Shown here piece after piece: positions 16,027 to 22,734 of a stretch of 30,601 bases of DNA. The position numbers were made by a program, and so were the translations under genes. A model generated the notes under the pieces. The model made no database searches. It saw only the letters and a program-made list of their open reading frames with translations, and was not told where the DNA came from. This DNA is from an uncultured Porphyromonadaceae bacterium. Its GTDB lineage: Bacteria; Bacteroidota; Bacteroidia; Bacteroidales; Muribaculaceae. The DNA lies in the NCBI GenBank assembly GCA_947175225.1, contig CAMWLX010000005.1, forward strand, positions 1 to 30,601, written 5' to 3'. Numbering within the stretch: position 1 is the stretch's first letter; each line of letters starts with the position of its first letter.

Positions 16027-16260
16027 GTCAGTTTGACATTGAAGTTGTTTCGACTTATTTACGAATATAAAAAATAACAAAATAATATGAATGGATCAAT
16101 TCTTTTTATCAAGCTTCCGCCATCTTTGCGGCAGATTTCGCTTCATTCATCAGTCACGATGCCCGCATCGCTCCTTCTTCATGAAGCGAAATCTGCTCGC
16201 AAAGCTGACGAAATCTTAATAAAAAAATAAGTCGAAACAACTTCATTTCGTCAAACTGAC
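16027..16260. repeat. Nested inverted-repeat element, MITE-like or large hairpin
   Basis: The outer arms are 16027-16060 and 16225-16260: GTCAGTTTGAC and its complement form the tips, and TGAAGTTGTTTCGACTTATTT is matched perfectly inside. The inner arms, CTTTGCG-GCAGATTTCGC at 16124 onward and the complementary GCGAAATCTGCTCGCAAAG ending 16204, match with one bulged base and continue outward imperfectly. CGATGC-CC-GCATCG lies at the centre. No protein is encoded. It fills almost the whole 270-base gap after yidC. A small non-autonomous mobile element or a structured terminator/RNA are both possible. Confidence 0.75.
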
Positions 16261-16288
16261 AAATAACTCTAACACCGACCTAAGGGAT

Positions 16289-17092
16289 ATGAAAAGCTTC
16301 CGGATAATGCTGGCTCTCGTGATGCTTTTTGCATCATTGTTGTGGCTGTTGCTCGGCACCAGCGCCCCGGTCTATGCAATCATATCCGAGCGTGCTCAGA
16401 TCATCCCTTCTGCCATACAGGCTACTTTCGGAGCTACCATCGTTTGGATAATCGCGACGATCCTTTTCGGAAGGATTTATTGCGCTACGGTCTGCCCTGT
16501 AGGTACGCTTCAAGATATCGTAATCTGGAGCAAGCGTAAAGCCAATCCGAAGAAGACTTTTCGTTTTGAGGAAGGAAGTAAAATAAGATACATAGTCTTG
16601 CTTGCTTACCTTGCTTCTTTGATAGCAGGGATTATCGTTGTTGGATATATTATCGAACCATGGAACATAATGCGTAATGCCGCATCGGTTGTACGCCCTG
16701 CCGACACTGCCATGACACTGCAAGCCGCAGGTCTTTCTGTCGGGATCGGTAGTGCTATTGGGTTGGCTATGATTGTAGCAATCCTTATATGGGCTTGGAC
16801 GGGAGGAAGAAAATTCTGCACCACCCTCTGCCCGATAGGAACTGCTCTTGGATGCCTCCATTCGCAATCGCTCATGCATATTGCCATTGACCCTGACAAG
16901 TGCATAAGCTGCATGAAATGTGAGGATGTATGCTCTGCAAGATGCATAAAAGTGTCGCAGAGATTTGTAGACAACTCGCGATGCATACGATGTTTCGACT
17001 GTACCGATGTCTGCCCCAACGATGCCATCCGCTTCCAACTCAACCGGGGGAGGCACCGACAGACGCCGCTCATGGAAATGCATAATTCATAA
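16289..17092 (+). CDS. NapH/MauN-like membrane polyferredoxin (4Fe-4S protein)
   Basis: This 267-aa inner-membrane protein has about four hydrophobic segments, near residues 5-27, 40-60, 100-122 and 147-170. Two CxxxCP motifs (C65/C69 and C177/C181) follow segments 2 and 4, as in the NapH/MauN/RdxA-type family. A C-terminal ferredoxin domain carries two full 4Fe-4S motifs: C205, C208, C211, C215 and C232, C235, C238, C242. It probably passes electrons between membrane and soluble partners. No oxidoreductase partner gene adjoins it, so the substrate is unknown. A long opposite-strand frame here is a shadow. The start has an AAGGG leader. Short repeats begin at its stop codon. Confidence 0.88.
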   Translation: MKSFRIMLALVMLFASLLWLLLGTSAPVYAIISERAQIIPSAIQATFGATIVWIIATILFGRIYCATVCPVGTLQDIVIWSKRKANPKKTFRFEEGSKIRYIVLLAYLASLIAGIIVVGYIIEPWNIMRNAASVVRPADTAMTLQAAGLSVGIGSAIGLAMIVAILIWAWTGGRKFCTTLCPIGTALGCLHSQSLMHIAIDPDKCISCMKCEDVCSARCIKVSQRFVDNSRCIRCFDCTDVCPNDAIRFQLNRGRHRQTPLMEMHNS

Positions 17093-17095
17093 TTA
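17082..17095 (+). repeat. Two-copy 7-bp repeat over the polyferredoxin stop
   Basis: ATAATTC (17082-17088) is followed by ATAATTA (17089-17095), containing the TAA stop at 17090-17092. It is short and would mean little alone, but it abuts the decamer array and copies the layout of the heptamers at 1493. Confidence 0.4.
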
Positions 17096-17174
17096 TGATT
17101 TCCTATGGGTTCTCATGGGTTCTCATGGATTCTTATGGGTTCTCATGGGTTCTCATGGGTTCTCATGATTTACC
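17095..17174 (+). repeat. 10-bp tandem repeat array, about eight copies
   Basis: The unit is ATGGGTTCTC. Five exact copies and one variant (ATGGATTCTT) lie at 17105-17164, flanked by two degenerate copies, ATGATTTCCT (17095) and ATGATTTACC (17165). It lies between the polyferredoxin stop and thyA. Confidence 0.88.
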
Positions 17175-17181
17175 ATGGAAA

Positions 17182-17227
17182 AATTCTCAATTCTCAATTC
17201 TCAATTCTCAATTCTCAATTCTCAATT
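17182..17227 (+). repeat. 7-bp tandem repeat array, six copies, just before thyA
   Basis: AATTCTC is repeated six times exactly (17182-17223), followed by a partial AATT. The array ends 5 bases before the thyA ATG, so it occupies the normal leader and ribosome-binding region. Copy changes would alter the sequence just upstream by 7 bases each. Confidence 0.92.
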
Positions 17228-17232
17228 AGATA

Positions 17233-18027
17233 ATGAAGCAATATCAAGATCTACTCCGCCATATACTCAAAAATGGACACCGAAAGGAAGACCGCACAGG
17301 CACAGGGACGATATCCACTTTTGGCTATCAGATGCGCTATGACCTGTCGGAGGGTTTCCCTCTTGTCACGACCAAAAAAACTCACCTGAAGAGTATAATT
17401 TATGAGTTATTGTGGTTTCTAAAAGGGGATACAAATGTGAAGTATCTTCAAGATCATGGAGTGAGAATTTGGAATGAGTGGGCTGATCCAGACGGTGACC
17501 TCGGCCATATCTATGGCTATCAGTGGCGCACATGGCCTGACTACAACGGAGGAAGCATCGATCAGATAAAGGAGGCTGTGGAGACGCTGAAGACCAATCC
17601 TGACTCCCGCCGCATCATAGTCAGCGCATGGAATGTGGCTGACCTTGACAATATGAATCTCCCCCCATGCCATGCTTTCTTCCAGATGTATGTCTGCGAC
17701 GGAAAACTTTCCCTTCAGCTCTATCAGCGCAGTGCTGACTGCTTTTTGGGTGTGCCCTTCAACATTGCATCCTATGCATTGCTCACCATGATGCTGGCGC
17801 AGGTATGCGGGCTTCAGCCCGGCGAGTTCATCCATACGCTTGGCGACGCACACATATATCTCAATCATCTGGAGCAGGTGGATCTTCAGCTGACCCGAGA
17901 ACCGCGTCCGCTGCCCAAAATGAGGATCAATCCGGAAGTGAAGGATATCTTCGGATTTAAATATGAAGATTTCAAACTGGAAGGCTACGATCCGTGGCCT
18001 TCCATCAAGGGTGAGGTGAGCGTATGA
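17233..18027 (+). CDS. thyA: Thymidylate synthase
   Basis: This 264-aa enzyme, the same length as in E. coli, makes dTMP from dUMP using methylenetetrahydrofolate, giving dihydrofolate. The catalytic Cys is C146 in NLPPCHAFFQ; the phosphate-binding Arg pair is R126/R127 in DSRRIIVSAWN. The RTGTGT motif near residue 21 and RSADCFLGVPFNIASYALL are canonical. The start is at the family position (MKQYQDLLRHIL). Its stop overlaps the folA start by ATGA, and folA recycles the dihydrofolate made here. A heptamer array directly precedes it. Confidence 0.98.
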   Translation: MKQYQDLLRHILKNGHRKEDRTGTGTISTFGYQMRYDLSEGFPLVTTKKTHLKSIIYELLWFLKGDTNVKYLQDHGVRIWNEWADPDGDLGHIYGYQWRTWPDYNGGSIDQIKEAVETLKTNPDSRRIIVSAWNVADLDNMNLPPCHAFFQMYVCDGKLSLQLYQRSADCFLGVPFNIASYALLTMMLAQVCGLQPGEFIHTLGDAHIYLNHLEQVDLQLTREPRPLPKMRINPEVKDIFGFKYEDFKLEGYDPWPSIKGEVSV

Positions 18028-18521
18028 GTGAAAGAATAAAACTTGCCATGATCGCGGCTGTCGGTCCGAACCTCGAACTCGGAAGCGGGGGAGACCTCGT
18101 GTGGCATATTTCGGCCGACCTCAAGAACTTCAAGAAGCTCACGACGGGACACCCTGTCATCATGGGGCGCAAGACGTGGGAATCACTTCCGAAGCGACCA
18201 TTGCCCGGGCGATTGAATATTGTCGTGTCTCATACATTATTGAATCTTGAAGGGGTTGTCTGCGTGCAGTCGCCCGAAGAGGCGATGGCAGCCTGCCGTG
18301 AGGAAGAGATGCCGTTCGTAATCGGAGGAGCGCAGATATACAGGTCGTTTCTGCCTTTGGCGGATGAACTGTATATCACACATATCGACGCAAAGCCTGA
18401 CAAGGGCATCGATTGCCGGATGCCGGAATACCGTGAAGAGTGGAGTCTCGAGGAGGCATCTGATTGGGAAACCGATCCGCAGGGGATAAGATATCGGTTT
18501 GAACGATGGACAATAAAGTGA
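18024..18521 (+). CDS. folA: Dihydrofolate reductase
   Basis: This 165-aa cytoplasmic enzyme reduces dihydrofolate to tetrahydrofolate with NADPH, replenishing the cofactor used by ThyA. The active-site acid is D32 in WHISADLKNFKKLT. PVIMGRKTWESLP and VIGGAQIYRSFLPLADELYITHI give the NADPH-binding and core motifs. Length is typical (E. coli 159 aa). It starts inside the thyA stop (ATGA), strongly suggesting translational coupling. The glycosyltransferase gene starts 16 bases before its end, in another frame. Confidence 0.97.
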   Translation: MSERIKLAMIAAVGPNLELGSGGDLVWHISADLKNFKKLTTGHPVIMGRKTWESLPKRPLPGRLNIVVSHTLLNLEGVVCVQSPEEAMAACREEEMPFVIGGAQIYRSFLPLADELYITHIDAKPDKGIDCRMPEYREEWSLEEASDWETDPQGIRYRFERWTIK

Positions 18522-19771
18522 TCTTCCTGAGCCGTAGCGACCTGCGTGGGGGTGCGGCCATAGTGACCTATCGGCTCATGCTGGCTATGCGTGACATCGG
18601 CGTGGATGCCCGGATGCTTGTGTGCGAGAAACTGAGCGACTCTCCGTATGTGGACTATTGTGTGCCGAAATGGAGGATACAGTATTCTTTTCTGAAGGAA
18701 AGACTTGAGGTGTTCATAAGGAATGGCTTAGATCGTTCGACCCTTTTCAAAGTGGACCCTGCAACGGAAGGACTTCCCGTTTGGAAACATCCGTGGGTCA
18801 GGGAAGCAGACTCCATCTACCTCGGCTGGGTCAACCAGGGTATGCTGAGCCTTCAGGGGGTGAAGAAACTGTCAGAGCTAATGAAACCGATGGTATGGGT
18901 GATGCACGACATGTGGAACATGACGGGTATATGCCATCATGCAGGAAAATGCAGGGGATATATGAATGAATGCGGTGATTGTCCACTTTTGGGAAAGAGA
19001 TGTGGCGCGAACGATATGTCGCACAAGACATGGTGTAGGAAAATGAAACTATACAGGGAGGCGGATCTGCGTTTTGTAGCGGTCAGCAGCTGGCTGGCGC
19101 GAAAAGCGGAGGAAAGCTCGCTGTTGAACGGATGGGATGTGACGGTAATCCCTAATCCGTTTCCGATATCGGATTCTGAGGGATATATCAGGAAAAGTAA
19201 GGGTAGCGGTGACCCGGTCCGAATAATTTTCGGAGCGGCGCGATTGGATGATCCCATCAAAGGACTGCCTGTGCTAAAGGAGGCTTTAAGTGTTATTATG
19301 GAGAAATATCCGGAAGAAGGGGAAAATATGGAAATGGTGACGTTCGGAACTTTCAAGAATCCTGAGAATAGGGATGGATTCACGTTGCCACACCGACATT
19401 TAGGTGCGCTTTCAGGGGAGGAAGCCATACGTGAGGCATATAAAGAATGCGATATCGTTGTATCAGCATCGGATTTTGAATCTTTTGGTGCGACACTCGT
19501 AGAAGGTCAGGCTTATGGGTGTATACCGGTAGGCTTTGACCATGGGGGCCAGCGCGACATCATCGACCATATGATGACCGGTTATCTCGCCGATTGGGAT
19601 GACGAACCTTCAGCTCGTGCCCGTATGCTTGCCGAAGGGATTGTGTGGGCCTACCGTAATGTGGGAGATACAGCAATGATAAAGCGGATGCGGGAATCGG
19701 TCGTTGAGAAGTTCAGCGCATCCGAAGTGGCCCACCGCATCCTCGCCTTCACCTTTACCGACAGAAAGTGA
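18506..19771 (+). CDS. GT4-family glycosyltransferase with Cys-rich insertion
   Basis: This 421-aa GT-B fold protein begins with the N-terminal nucleotide-fold strand and loop FLSRSDLRGGAAIVTYRL. The C-terminal donor-binding motif E-x7-E is E325/E333 in DFESFGATLVEGQAYG. An insertion at about residues 130-180 holds MHDMWNMTGICHHAGKC and then CGDCPLL, with six Cys (143, 149, 156, 159, 166, 177); this recurs in a GT4 subfamily common in Bacteroidales polysaccharide loci and may bind zinc. It probably adds a hexose to a cell-surface glycan; donor and acceptor are unknown. It overlaps folA by 16 bases although it has no folate role, so the link is likely co-transcription only. Confidence 0.88.
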   Translation: MDNKVIFLSRSDLRGGAAIVTYRLMLAMRDIGVDARMLVCEKLSDSPYVDYCVPKWRIQYSFLKERLEVFIRNGLDRSTLFKVDPATEGLPVWKHPWVREADSIYLGWVNQGMLSLQGVKKLSELMKPMVWVMHDMWNMTGICHHAGKCRGYMNECGDCPLLGKRCGANDMSHKTWCRKMKLYREADLRFVAVSSWLARKAEESSLLNGWDVTVIPNPFPISDSEGYIRKSKGSGDPVRIIFGAARLDDPIKGLPVLKEALSVIMEKYPEEGENMEMVTFGTFKNPENRDGFTLPHRHLGALSGEEAIREAYKECDIVVSASDFESFGATLVEGQAYGCIPVGFDHGGQRDIIDHMMTGYLADWDDEPSARARMLAEGIVWAYRNVGDTAMIKRMRESVVEKFSASEVAHRILAFTFTDRK

Positions 19772-19950
19772 TAATGGTTTTTACTGGAAATTTGCTGTAG
19801 GATTCCTCGCAGGTATTCAGCCAAATACTTGTGCCATAATGCCGGGTGCGTTGGCAGGAATGGAAGATGTGGTTGTGCCTACTGCTCTATGTAGACAATA
19901 TTAGTTACTTCATCAGCAAGCATAGGCGTCTGCCTATACATATATGTATG
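19772..19950. other. Gene-poor 3' region of the thyA operon
   Basis: I see no convincing gene. A short + frame ends in VVPTALCRQY at 19904, but it begins inside the glycosyltransferase gene in another frame. An ATAGGC-GTCT-GCCTAT hairpin lies at 19922-19937, followed by a TACATATATGTA palindrome. It may be a degraded gene remnant or a long 3' untranslated end. Confidence 0.4.
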
Positions 19951-19982
19951 AAAAAAGACACTGCCGGAGCAGTGTCTTTTTT
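19951..19982 (-). terminator. Terminator of tRNA-Pro, probably bidirectional
   Basis: AAAAAAGACACTGC, a CGGA loop and GCAGTGTCTTTTTT form a 14-bp stem with T-runs on both strands. It lies 3 bases beyond the tRNA 3' end and probably also stops the thyA-folA-glycosyltransferase transcript. Confidence 0.92.
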
Positions 19983-19985
19983 ACG

Positions 19986-20059
19986 TCGGGGTGACAGGAT
20001 TCGAACCTGCGACCACCTGGTCCCAAACCAGGTGCGCTACCGGACTGCGCTACGCCCCG
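19986..20059 (-). tRNA. tRNA-Pro (anticodon UGG)
   Basis: Reading the - strand gives a 74-nt cloverleaf. The acceptor 5' half is CGGGGCG, the D-arm GTAGCGCAGTCCGG follows, the anticodon stem CCTGG / CCAGG encloses TTTGGGA (anticodon TGG), and the T-arm is GCAGG-TTCGAAT-CCTGT. The discriminator is A73 and CCA is not encoded. One acceptor pair, C6 with A67, is mismatched; a T at position 6 would restore pairing. It decodes CCN proline codons. Confidence 0.96.
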
Positions 20060-20091
20060 ATTGCATTGGGCTTTCTTCCCGTTTGCGAGTG

Positions 20092-20123
20092 CAAAGTTAA
20101 TACTTTTTTTTGGACTATGCAAA
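20092..20123 (-). promoter_or_regulatory. Promoter of tRNA-Pro
   Basis: On the - strand, TTTG (20123-20120), exactly 20 bases, then TAACTTTG (20099-20092) is a full match to the Bacteroidota promoter consensus. Transcription should start about 25 bases before the mature tRNA 5' end. Confidence 0.8.
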
Positions 20124-20146
20124 AAAAATCCGATTTTTTTTATTTT

Positions 20147-20178
20147 TTTGTGTCTAAAGCATAATTATTATAGTTAGA
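20147..20178 (+). promoter_or_regulatory. Weak candidate promoter of the DUF1573 pair
   Basis: TTTG at 20147-20150, 20 bases, then TAGTTAGA at 20171-20178 matches TAnnTTTG only in part. It lies 35 bases before the first DUF1573 start and is divergent from the tRNA promoter. No better + strand candidate was seen. Confidence 0.25.
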
Positions 20179-20212
20179 AATAACATTTTAGAGTAAGATT
20201 CGTTAAGATAGT

Positions 20213-20614
20213 ATGAAGAATACGAGAATAAAGACCATATTTGGCATACTGGCATTGTTGTCGGTGCTGATAGCTTATGTTCCGGCTTTTGCGGATAAGA
20301 AATCTCCTAAAATATCATTTAAGGAGACCGTCTATGATTTCGGGCAGATTTCACTCAAAGCCGGAAAAGTTTCCCATGAGTTTGCTTTTTCTAATGCAGG
20401 AAGCGGAAATCTTGTCATCACAAATGCCCGGGCAGATTGCGGCTGCACTCGTCCTGAATATAGCGATGCGCCCGTGGCTCCCGGGAAAAACGGAAATGTG
20501 AAGGTGACTTTTGCTCCTGCCGCCAAGGGCTATTTTTCTAAGAAAATAACGATAACCACCAACGGGAGTCCACGTAAGACCCGGCTTCTTATAAAAGGAG
20601 AAGTAGTAGAATGA
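20213..20614 (+). CDS. DUF1573 domain exported protein (single domain)
   Basis: This 133-aa protein has a signal peptide (basic MKNTRIKT, a hydrophobic run, cleavage after about AFA-27) and one DUF1573 domain. Conserved marks are KETVYDFGQIS, then FSNAGSGNLVITNARADCGCT and PVAPGKNGNVKVTF. The domain has an Ig-like (ASH/MSP-related) fold and is very common in Bacteroidota envelopes; its role is not established. The CGC motif is typical of the family. Its stop overlaps the next gene's start by ATGA, and that gene carries a related domain, so the two probably arose by duplication and are made together. Confidence 0.88.
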   Translation: MKNTRIKTIFGILALLSVLIAYVPAFADKKSPKISFKETVYDFGQISLKAGKVSHEFAFSNAGSGNLVITNARADCGCTRPEYSDAPVAPGKNGNVKVTFAPAAKGYFSKKITITTNGSPRKTRLLIKGEVVE

Positions 20615-21375
20615 AAATGTCTCTGTTTGATAGGAAATTTGGTCACAGGTGGTCGTTGGCTATCGTCGGCTTTTTAGCATTAGCCCCGGTGGCATATGCC
20701 CAAATTGAAAAATCTTTGTTGTTTCTGCCCGATAAGGTAGACTTCGGAAAGATAAAGGAGGAAAATGGCAAAGTGACACAGAAAGTGAAGGCCGTCAATA
20801 TATCAGGAGACACAACCTTTATTATCTCTGCCAGGACCAGCTGCGGATGTTCGGCTGCTGAATATCCTCTCGATCCTATTGCTCCGGGTGACACAGTGGA
20901 AGTTTCGATAACTTATGATCCCCTTAACCGTCCGGGCAAATTCTTGAAGACAGCACGTTTTTTCACAGGGGAGGAACGCATAGGCAATTCGATAAAAATC
21001 AGCGGCACAGTAATACCAAGCCGGGAGAATCTTGATCAAGCTTATCCTGAACATGCAGGACCATTAAGATTGAGCACCCTGATAATTAACGCCGGAGAAA
21101 TCTCGAAAACCGAAGCTCGACCGTTGTTTGTGGGATTATACAATGACAGTGACCGGTCGTTGCCGTTGGTAGCAGATACAGATGCCCCGGCGCTTGAGGT
21201 CGGTATCACCCCTGACACGATAGAGCCATTTGGAATAGCCACTGCCACTTTGATGCTCAAAGGGCGGAATATTCCGGCGAATGAAAAAGAATTTTTCTAC
21301 AGAGCATCTTTCGTAGACACTGCTACCGGCGATACTATAGTGAGCATCCCTGTCGGAGGAATAGTCAAATATTAA
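20611..21375 (+). CDS. DUF1573 domain exported protein (longer paralogue)
   Basis: This 254-aa exported protein has a signal peptide ending near AYAQ (about residue 30). Residues about 40-130 are a DUF1573 domain with the same marks as the upstream paralogue: VDFGKIKEENGKVTQ, ARTSCGCSAAEY and PIAPGDTVEV. Residues about 145-254 form a second strand-rich half, probably another Ig-like domain without the CGC motif. The start overlaps the previous stop by ATGA; a second ATG at 20617 is an alternative. The function is unknown; a periplasmic or surface binding role is inferred. Confidence 0.85.
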   Translation: MKMSLFDRKFGHRWSLAIVGFLALAPVAYAQIEKSLLFLPDKVDFGKIKEENGKVTQKVKAVNISGDTTFIISARTSCGCSAAEYPLDPIAPGDTVEVSITYDPLNRPGKFLKTARFFTGEERIGNSIKISGTVIPSRENLDQAYPEHAGPLRLSTLIINAGEISKTEARPLFVGLYNDSDRSLPLVADTDAPALEVGITPDTIEPFGIATATLMLKGRNIPANEKEFFYRASFVDTATGDTIVSIPVGGIVKY

Positions 21376-21400
21376 GATAAGAGCTCACAAAAATTAAACG

Positions 21401-21418
21401 ATATATGAAAACATATAT
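21401..21418. other. Short AT-rich inverted repeat before meaB
   Basis: ATATATG and CATATAT flank AAAA in the 75-base gap between the DUF1573 pair and meaB. With no T-run and a weak stem, it could be an operator or chance in AT-rich DNA. No clear promoter was found in this gap. Confidence 0.25.
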
Positions 21419-21450
21419 AACTAAGATAATCCAAAATATAGAGATACATC

Positions 21451-22545
21451 ATGGAACATCCGGAAAATGATGCAAAATATGTCGGGCTCCGCGTAAATTC
21501 CGGAGTGACCTCCAGCCCGAGTGTGAATCCATATAGAAAAGTGGTTAAGAAAAAAAGAATCTTGACTGCCGGAGAATATGTGGAAGGAATTCTTAAAGGA
21601 GATGTCAGCCTGTTGGGAAGAGCCGTGACGCTCATTGAGAGCGTTGCAGACGATCATCAAGCGATAGCTCAGGAAGTGATAGAGAAATGCCTTCCTTACA
21701 GTGGAAATTCAAGAAGGATCGGCATCACAGGAGTGCCGGGCGCAGGCAAATCGACTTCGATTGACATGTTTGGAACCCACGTGATCCATCAGGGTCATAA
21801 ATTGGCTGTGCTTGCAATCGACCCGAGCAGCGAACGCACGCGCGGAAGTATTCTCGGCGACAAGACAAGGATGGAGAAGCTTTCGCTTGAGAAAGATGCG
21901 TTCATTCGTCCTTCTCCGTCGGGAGGATCGCTTGGCGGGGTAGCCCGTAAGACACGCGAGACCATCGTGCTATGCGAGGCAGCCGGATACGACCGTATAT
22001 TTGTGGAGACTGTCGGGGTAGGGCAGAGCGAAACAGCTGTTCACTCAATGGTAGACTTCTTCCTTCTCATTCAAGTGGCCGGCACAGGCGACGAGCTTCA
22101 GGGCATCAAGCGTGGCATAATGGAGATGGCCGACGGAATAGCAATCAACAAGTGTGACGGTGACAATGTAGACCGTTGCAAATTGGCAGCCCAGCAGTTC
22201 CGCACAGCCCTAATGCTGTTTCCTCCTACACCGAGCAAATGGGTGCCTGAAGTAGTGACTTATAGTGGCTACTACGGCTATGACATTGATAAGGTATGGG
22301 ATATGATCGACCGTTACTTCAACTATGTAGAGCAAACGGGATATTTCGAGCGTAAGCGCAATGAGCAGGCTCGTTATTGGATGACAGAGACGATTGAAGA
22401 GCAGCTGAGGAGTAGATTCTATCATACCCCGGGACTAAAGGAACTTCTCGAGCAGAAGGAACTCCGAGTGCTTAATAATGAGCAGTCGTCATTTACGGCA
22501 GCAAAAGACGTTCTTGACTATTATTTTCAGACATTGCGCAAATGA
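21451..22545 (+). CDS. meaB: Methylmalonyl-CoA mutase-associated GTPase MeaB
   Basis: This 364-aa cytoplasmic G3E-family P-loop GTPase loads and protects adenosylcobalamin on methylmalonyl-CoA mutase. The Walker A motif is GVPGAGKS (residues 94-101). AIDPSSERTRGSILGDKTRM and RPSPSGGSLGGVARKTRE are strongly diagnostic, VETVGVGQSE is switch II, and NKCDGDN matches the base-recognition motif. The C-terminal arm is the dimerisation part. No mutase gene (mutA/mutB) is in the window, whereas they often adjoin meaB elsewhere. Being about 30 residues longer at the N-terminus than E. coli YgfD is common in Bacteroidales. Confidence 0.95.
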   Translation: MEHPENDAKYVGLRVNSGVTSSPSVNPYRKVVKKKRILTAGEYVEGILKGDVSLLGRAVTLIESVADDHQAIAQEVIEKCLPYSGNSRRIGITGVPGAGKSTSIDMFGTHVIHQGHKLAVLAIDPSSERTRGSILGDKTRMEKLSLEKDAFIRPSPSGGSLGGVARKTRETIVLCEAAGYDRIFVETVGVGQSETAVHSMVDFFLLIQVAGTGDELQGIKRGIMEMADGIAINKCDGDNVDRCKLAAQQFRTALMLFPPTPSKWVPEVVTYSGYYGYDIDKVWDMIDRYFNYVEQTGYFERKRNEQARYWMTETIEEQLRSRFYHTPGLKELLEQKELRVLNNEQSSFTAAKDVLDYYFQTLRK

Positions 22546-22617
22546 TTGATAAATAGTAATGTACAGTGAAATGCACGGCGAAAAGTCATGGGGCGGTAAA
22601 ATAAATTCGTGATAAGA

Positions 22618-22649
22618 GTTGCGTGTGTTAAATTTTTTAACTAACTTTG
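22618..22649 (+). promoter_or_regulatory. Promoter of the polysaccharide operon
   Basis: GTTG (22618-22621), 20 bases, then TAACTTTG (22642-22649) matches the Bacteroidota consensus, with one difference in the -33 box. It lies 86 bases before the first gene and 72 bases after meaB, in a gap where no hairpin terminator for meaB was seen. Confidence 0.75.
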
Positions 22650-22669
22650 CATTGCTACATATCGTTAGC

Positions 22670-22714
22670 ATGAGACAAATGGGGCCGTTGCGACCTCAAC
22701 ACAAACATGTATAG
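22670..22714 (+). other. Possible 14-codon leader ORF
   Basis: An ATG at 22670 opens a 14-residue frame, MRQMGPLRPQHKHV, ending at TAG, inside the predicted 5' leader of the operon. It could be chance; the Arg/His/Pro/Gln-rich content is compatible with a leader peptide but proves nothing. Confidence 0.2.
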
Positions 22715-22734
22715 AATAATAAGCTGAACGAAGC

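Noticed and set aside
16334..17083. Long opposite-strand frame over the polyferredoxin gene
   Set aside because: The + strand protein has two complete ferredoxin motifs and membrane segments. The opposite frame shows no domain.
19846..20100. Short frame running through tRNA-Pro
   Set aside because: It translates the terminator and tRNA sequence, so it is not a gene.
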